A stretch of DNA of 64,000 bases from contig OX419758.1 of the NCBI GenBank assembly GCA_948567375.1, positions 24,309,001-24,373,000 on the forward strand. The letters are read 5' to 3'. Below the pieces are notes generated by a model. It saw only the letters and a program-made list of their open reading frames with translations. It had not been told where the DNA came from and ran no database searches. The DNA comes from Lunularia cruciata. Lineage: Eukaryota > Streptophyta > Marchantiopsida > Lunulariales > Lunulariaceae. Shown one piece after another: positions 59,353 to 64,000 of this stretch. Every line of letters starts with the position of its first letter. Within the stretch, counting starts at the first letter, position 1. The translations under genes were made by a program, and so were the position numbers.

Positions 59353-60031
59353 TGTGAGCCGGCCTGTCTCTCACTCAGGATGAACCTCTGATGGCTATTA
59401 TGGTAGCGCACCATGGACTAAGAAGGCAAGGAACCCCAACTCCATCATACTCCTCCAAGGCTAACACTCCAAGACTCAAGACATTGCTCACTAGAGAACT
59501 CAATGAGAGAGAGATAGTTGCAAATGAAAGGATGATGAGTACCTCCTCACTCCTTGTTTATATACTTGTGAAATAGTTACGTACCAAAGTTACTAATTAC
59601 CGTAGTAACTCAAGTTACTAGACTAAAAGTCAAGTAAATTCAAAAAGTAGAAAGGAATATCCATTCACATGGGCATATTCCCCTTATCTTGACCCAACCA
59701 CTAAAGCAAGGATTCCTTCACATGGGCTATCCTTGGACTAAAGAAGAATCCAAAACAAAAAGGCTTGCGGGCCCAAGAGTTCTCAACTCTTTCCCCAAAG
59801 CCAAACACCTAGGAATAATACCAAGTCAACACACTAAAATCCAAAATAGTGGTGCTCATCTTTTCTACTTCCTCTAAAGTAAGGTCCCATCTATCTTAGC
59901 TATGACTAACTTTAGCTAACCATGACTAATATAGAACCATCCTTTATCTCTATATAAATAATATCTCTTAAGTACTTGTAATACCAAGCTAAATATCACA
60001 ATACCACACACATGCACAAATGGGTGTTACA
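59353..60031 (-). mobile_element. Solo LTR (TGTAACACCC family) inserted in pol
   Basis: 679 bp; plus strand begins TGTGAGCC and ends GTTACA, with sense on the minus strand. AACC flanks it at 59349-59352 and 60032-60035, a 4-bp target site duplication. Ignoring the LTR and one AACC, the pol frame before and after is continuous, which confirms the insertion. It is younger than the gypsy element that it interrupts. Confidence 0.93.
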
Positions 60032-61040
60032 AACCTGACTTGGAAGAAGGGGGTTTAATAGCAGCTCACCTTGAATTAAGCCGAGTAAGCCACGTTGAAG
60101 GAGTCATCAACCCCGATGACTGTCAAGATGTTGTTTTGACTGAAGGGAAAATTTTGAAAATTTTGGGGACAGTCACTTTGGAGGAGTTGGAAGGATACAT
60201 TGCCCTGCTTATAGAATTCTAGGATGTATTCACCTGGTCTTTTGACCAAATGCCGGGTATTCCATGAGAATTTGGAGAACACCATATTGATCTAGTTGAA
60301 GGTGCAGTTCCGGTTTCACAGAGATAGTACCGTCTGAACCCAAAGTACTCCTTCTTGGTGAAAGACAAAATCAACAAGTACTTAGGAGCCAGAATAATCT
60401 TTCTTGTCTTAAGCAGTAAGTGGGTCTCCCCCATTGTCATTGTCTTGAAGAAGAAAATGGGGAAGATCTGAGTGTGCCAAGATTTCCGCATGTTGAATGC
60501 AATCACAAGGAAGGATCATCATCCCTTGCCTTTTACCAATACCCTTTTGGACCAAGTAGCTGGTTACCCTTGTTATAGTTTTCTTGATGGATTTTTAGGA
60601 TACAATCAAGTGTCCATCTGAAAAGAGGACAAGGATAAGACCACATTCACAACCGATTGGGGCACTTTTGCTTATAATCAAATGCCCTTTGGGTTGTGAA
60701 ATGCTCCCGCTACTTTCCAGCAGATGATGAATTCAATCTTCAAGGATTTCATACGCAAATTTGTGGAATTTTTCATTGATGATTCTTGTGTGTTTGGAAA
60801 AAGGGATGTACATTTAGATTACCTTTGCCAAACTTTTGAAAGGTGTCATTTTGCCGGTTTGTCATGACACTCGGAGAAATGCTTCTTTGCAATGAAGGAG
60901 GGAATTCTTATGGGGCATCGGGTGTCAAGCTGAGGTATTGAAGTTGATGTCAAGAAGGTCAAAGTAATTTCAGTTTTGGAATCCCCGAAGAACATCCGGG
61001 AGCTGAGAGCCTTCTTGGGACACATTGGATACTATAGATG
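60032..61040 (+). pseudogene. pol: Ty3/gypsy reverse transcriptase, seven in-frame stops
   Basis: One frame holds for about 1 kb. It carries the RT start YRLNPKYSFLVKDKINKYL, then CQDFRMLNAIT, the AYNQMPFGLCNAPATFQ block and the catalytic FIDD (60772-60783), then RELRAFLGHIGYYR at the start of the RNase H-proximal region. Stops lie at 60220, 60265, 60325, 60469, 60619, 60865 and 60931; five are TGA, several at positions where the family has Arg, as expected from CGA to TGA change. No frameshift is seen. RNase H and most of integrase are missing after about 61040. Confidence 0.93.
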
Positions 61041-61440
61041 CCTCGTTTCAAACTATACAGTGCTATATGTGGTTAGAAGAGAAAAGAGATGATGCAATGC
61101 AAACCACAAAAGAAGTACAAGAGCAGAGGAAAGTCAGGCACAATCATCACATCAAGCATGTGTTTGTTCGCAAAGGAGATTTGATTTTGTTATACAACAA
61201 TCGCCGAATATTTTTTCCAGGCAAGCTGTATTTGAGATCGATGGGGCCTTATTGAGTTCTTCATCTTTATGAAAATGGGTTCATTCAACTTGCAGACCTG
61301 GAAGGAAATCCTTTTGCCAATTGAGTAAACGGGTGGAGAGTTTGGAGATATTGGACCATAGACTCGGAAGTCTCTAAGACATCCAAATTTGGTGTTTGCG
61401 GGGACGCTCACATTTGAGGAGTGGGATATGTGGTGCACAC
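61041..61440 (+). pseudogene. Integrase C-terminus joined to RT by an internal deletion
   Basis: The frame 61025-61255 reads AMQTTKEVQEQRKVRHNHHI, then VFVRKGDLILLYNNRR, FPGKLYLRSMGPY and, after a frame change, NGFIQLADLEGNPF and NGWRV. These are the post-catalytic motifs of plant gypsy integrase, ending with the GPY/F module. The zinc-binding and DDE core of integrase and the RNase H domain are absent: sequence passes from the YYR motif directly to this part near 61040, so about 1.5 kb or more has been deleted. Confidence 0.85.
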
Positions 61441-61449
61441 ATTTTTTTG

Positions 61450-63293
61450 TTTCTTAATGTTTGTGAGCATTTGAAGAAGTAAGTGGATAGAGCCTAAATA
61501 GGGCTAACTTGGGAAGAAATAAGAAGAAGCGGGAGTTTGAAGTAAAACCTAAAGTTGACCTCGGGTCAAGACCCAAAGACAAATGGACAAAGATGAAGAA
61601 GGAGAGACTTTGTATTGGGCGGCATGAGCAGATCCAAAGAACCTATAACAAACTTCTTTGGAGTCGGCGCAGTCAAGAAAGTACGTGGAAAGAAAGGAAT
61701 GACCTCGAGATCAAGAACTTCTTGATAGTGATAGGAAACAACTTCACCGAATTGGAGAGGAAGAGAATTGGAGAGGAAGAGCAACTGAAGAATGACTGAT
61801 CGGCGCAGGACTATAAAATTATGAATGGTGCAAGGAAGAAGAGCAATGTCCAGTTGCTACCCAATTCCTATTCAGAGTCAACCCAAAGTAATGCAAATTG
61901 CAAATCCACAAGAAGAAGAGTGGGTTAGGATCTCGGGAACGATCTTCCATTGGAAGAAGGTGAGGAAGGACACGATGACCCCAAAAATGAGCAAGCAGAG
62001 TGCGGTGAGGGGGCTTGCAATTTGTAGGTTAGAACAAATAGAGCGGATCAAAGTATTGACGAGACTTTGTATCACGTTTGTGGCTTGGAACCGGAACTTC
62101 AGTTTTCCACGTTTCATGGTAGAAATTGCAGCAAGCAATTGTAAGGATGGACCAAAGCACAAGGGAAAGAGAGGGAATCCAGCCCGATGGATGGAGGTGG
62201 ATTGGAGAGTTGTTTTGGGAAGAGAAGCAAGAGCGGTAGGAGGTACCACCTTCTATCAGAAGTGTTATGCTTCAAAAGAGACTACCAAAATGAGGAATTT
62301 GTTCAATCGACCTTGCACTAAGAATGGTTAAAAGGTAGATAGTTATAGAGACCCTGAGCAGAGAGTGATAGTAAGCGCGATGATGGAAATGTTCAAGCCA
62401 GAGCAAACCAGCTATGTTATGATGCAACAAGCGGTGTTCTTTCACCAAATGTTTGCACGAGAGGCAATAGATTGGGCAAAACGTCTGCATCAAAGAGTGG
62501 GGCAGATGATTTTGGGATGGAGAATGGATATGCCACCACATTACTTTGTGCCATTCACACACACTTTTCTTTTGGGTTGAATTTGCTGACTTTGGAAGAA
62601 CAAAATAGAATGCATTTGCACTTTCATCCGGATTTACGAAAGGAGGCAGATGTGGATGAGCAAACAATATGGAGAGAGTGCCAGATGGAGATGAATACTA
62701 CAAGGAGAATGGGAAGCAGAAAATCATAGCAATTGGCCTTCCAAGGGCCAGAAAGAGAGCCAAGCCTAAGAATCGTGTGCAGTCTAGCCCCAGAAGGTAC
62801 CAAAGCTTAACCCAACGGCCGTGGTAGTAAAGACAAAGGGAGCCATACCGGAAGTAGAAGAAGAGTCGGAGGGAGAGACTAGATCAAAGGTGGGAATGTT
62901 AGGAGAAGAAGAGGAGTTCACACTATGGAGTGAAGAATCAAGCAGTGACAGCGAAGGCAAAGCGGAGGTTCAGCAAATGCGATAGCCAATAATTGAGGCA
63001 GGAAAGCCGAGTCCCGAAGTTTACATGCTTGAACGAGGAAGTGAGAAGGAGAAGGGAGAGGCAGTTGTGGCACAACCTCGGACTGCCAAAGGTAAGACTG
63101 TGATGACTGAATTTGAAGTGGGGCCCAGTAAAGTTACTTTGGAAGGAGGAGAAAGTTTAGAAGAAGAAACTTTGAAGGTGCAAAGATTGCGACTTCGGGG
63201 CAAGGTGCAAGAGGTAGAGTGGTTGGAACCCAAATGCCTAGCCAATGAAGCAAAGTGCAAAGGAGTGCACTATTTTTCTAATATAGTATGTCC
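61450..63293 (+). pseudogene. Gypsy-family extra reading frame, copy C, after integrase
   Basis: Directly follows the integrase C-terminus, which places this extra frame at the 3' side of pol. N-terminal module at 61509-61799 (basic; RHEQIQRTYNKLLWSRRSQ, FLIVIGNNFTE). W module: one frame from 61825 to 62580, interrupted only by TAA at 62329, containing EEEWVRISGTIFHWKKV, FMVEIAASN, DWRVVLGREARAVGG, MFKPEQTSY, VFFHQMFAREAIDWAKRLHQ and GWRMDMPPHYFVPF. Then FHPDLRKEADVDE in the next frame and the start of the acidic linker (63025-63293). The LTR at 63294 cuts it off. Of all copies this is the best for the W module. No known domain is recognised. Confidence 0.65.
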
Positions 63294-63985
63294 TGTGAGC
63301 CGGCCTGTCTCTCACTCAAGATGAACCTCTGATGGCTATTATGGTAGCGCACCATGGACTAAGAAGGCAAGGAACCCCAACTCCATCATACTCCTCCAAG
63401 GCTAACACTCCAAGACTCAAGACATTGCTCACTAGAGAACTCAATGAGTGAGAGATAGTTGCAAATGAAAGGATGATGAGTACCTCCTCACCCCTTTTTT
63501 ATATAGTGGTGAAATAGTTACGTACCAAAGTTACTAATTATCGTAGTAACTCAAGTTACTAGACTAAAAGTCAAGTAAAGTCAAAAAGCAAAAAGGAATA
63601 TCCATTCACATGGGCATATTCCCCTAAGCATGTGATCTTATCTTGACCCAACCACTAAGTCAAGGATTCCTTCACATGGGCTATCCTTGGACTAAAGAAG
63701 AATCCAAAACAAAAAGGTTTGCGGGCCCAAGAGTTCTCAACTCTTTCCTCAAAGCCAAACACCTAGGAATAATACCAAGTCAACACACTAAAATCCAAAA
63801 TAGTAATGCTCATCTTTCTTACTTCCTCTAAAGTAAAGTCCCCTCTATCTTAGCTATGACTAACTTTAGCTAACCATGACTAATATAGAACCATCCTTTA
63901 TCTCTATATAAATAATATCTCTTAAGTACTTGTAATACCAAGCTAAATATCACAATACCACACACATGCACAAATGGGTGTTACA
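63294..63985 (-). mobile_element. LTR (TGTAACACCC family), probably 3' LTR of a longer minus-strand element
   Basis: 692 bp, plus strand TGTGAGCC to GTTACA. Unlike the copy at 59353 its flanks do not match (GTCC left, TTTA right), and the disrupted copy C does not resume on the right. On the minus strand the sequence before it reads CCGGGGGTAAA, a polypurine tract in the right place for a 3' LTR. The rest of the element would lie beyond the window. Confidence 0.75.
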
Positions 63986-63996
63986 TTTACCCCCGG
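63986..63996 (-). other. Candidate polypurine tract
   Basis: Minus-strand CCGGGGGTAAA directly abuts the LTR start TGTAACACCC, the normal position for priming plus-strand DNA synthesis. Only 15 bases of the internal region are visible. Confidence 0.45.
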
Positions 63997-64000
63997 ACTA

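Overview
The window is nuclear DNA of a land plant. The evidence is a two-exon PR-1 (CAP family) gene with a normal GT-AG intron, decayed Ty3/gypsy, Ty1/copia, LINE-like, MULE and PIF/Harbinger transposons of plant type, and long AT-rich gene-poor stretches with microsatellites and degenerate tandem repeats. There are no bacterial operons, ribosome binding sites or CRISPR arrays, and I found no rRNA or tRNA gene. The intron-containing PR-1 and the transposon mix do not fix the lineage, so I do not name a species.

Layout. (1) 1-6977 is a direct duplicate of 46574-53553. Each copy carries a 149-codon open reading frame for a single-pass membrane protein, an antisense copia remnant, and copies of an unrecognised retroelement reading frame interrupted by an LTR. 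Copy 1 ends abruptly against a LINE remnant; copy 2 runs on into a much longer retroelement. (2) 6978-15500 is mostly unique sequence with small degenerate repeats and one 175-codon open frame. (3) 15500-19200 is a minus-strand diverged relative of the same retroelement reading frame, bounded by paired CTTTGGAAG/CTTCCAAAG motifs. (4) 20180-20610 is a second LINE-like C-terminus. (5) 21918-22035 is a broken PR-1 exon 2. (6) 23087-25300 is a degenerate MULE with matching terminal inverted repeats. (7) 27840-28930 is a degenerate PIF/Harbinger transposase. (8) 29345-29690 is a 51-bp minisatellite, 30830-31646 is a solo LTR, and 31650-36600 is unresolved decayed repeat DNA. (9) 37021-37254 is a possible PR-1 N-terminal relic. 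(10) 41637-42502 is the PR-1 gene, the best-supported functional gene here, with TATA box, W-box, TGACG motif and poly(A) signal. (11) 49880-63293 is a nest of Ty3/gypsy sequence: an extra reading frame, a probable LTR and primer binding site, gag, protease, a solo LTR inserted in pol, reverse transcriptase, the integrase C-terminus, then a second copy of the extra reading frame. (12) 63294-63985 is one more LTR, whose flank looks like a polypurine tract of a minus-strand element running off the right edge.

How it fits together. Only the PR-1 gene and perhaps the duplicated membrane protein look alive. The most interesting unexplained item is the long extra reading frame of the gypsy family. 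It is present as A1, A2, B1, B2 and C on the plus strand and as a diverged minus-strand copy. In the one continuous element it lies after integrase, just where Athila-type elements carry an additional ORF, but what remains shows no obvious membrane segment. It instead has a basic N-terminal module, a conserved W/IDWAK-type module, an acidic linker and a coiled coil. The second notable item is the 7-kb duplication, whose first 3 kb look identical while the remaining 4 kb differ by roughly one percent or more.
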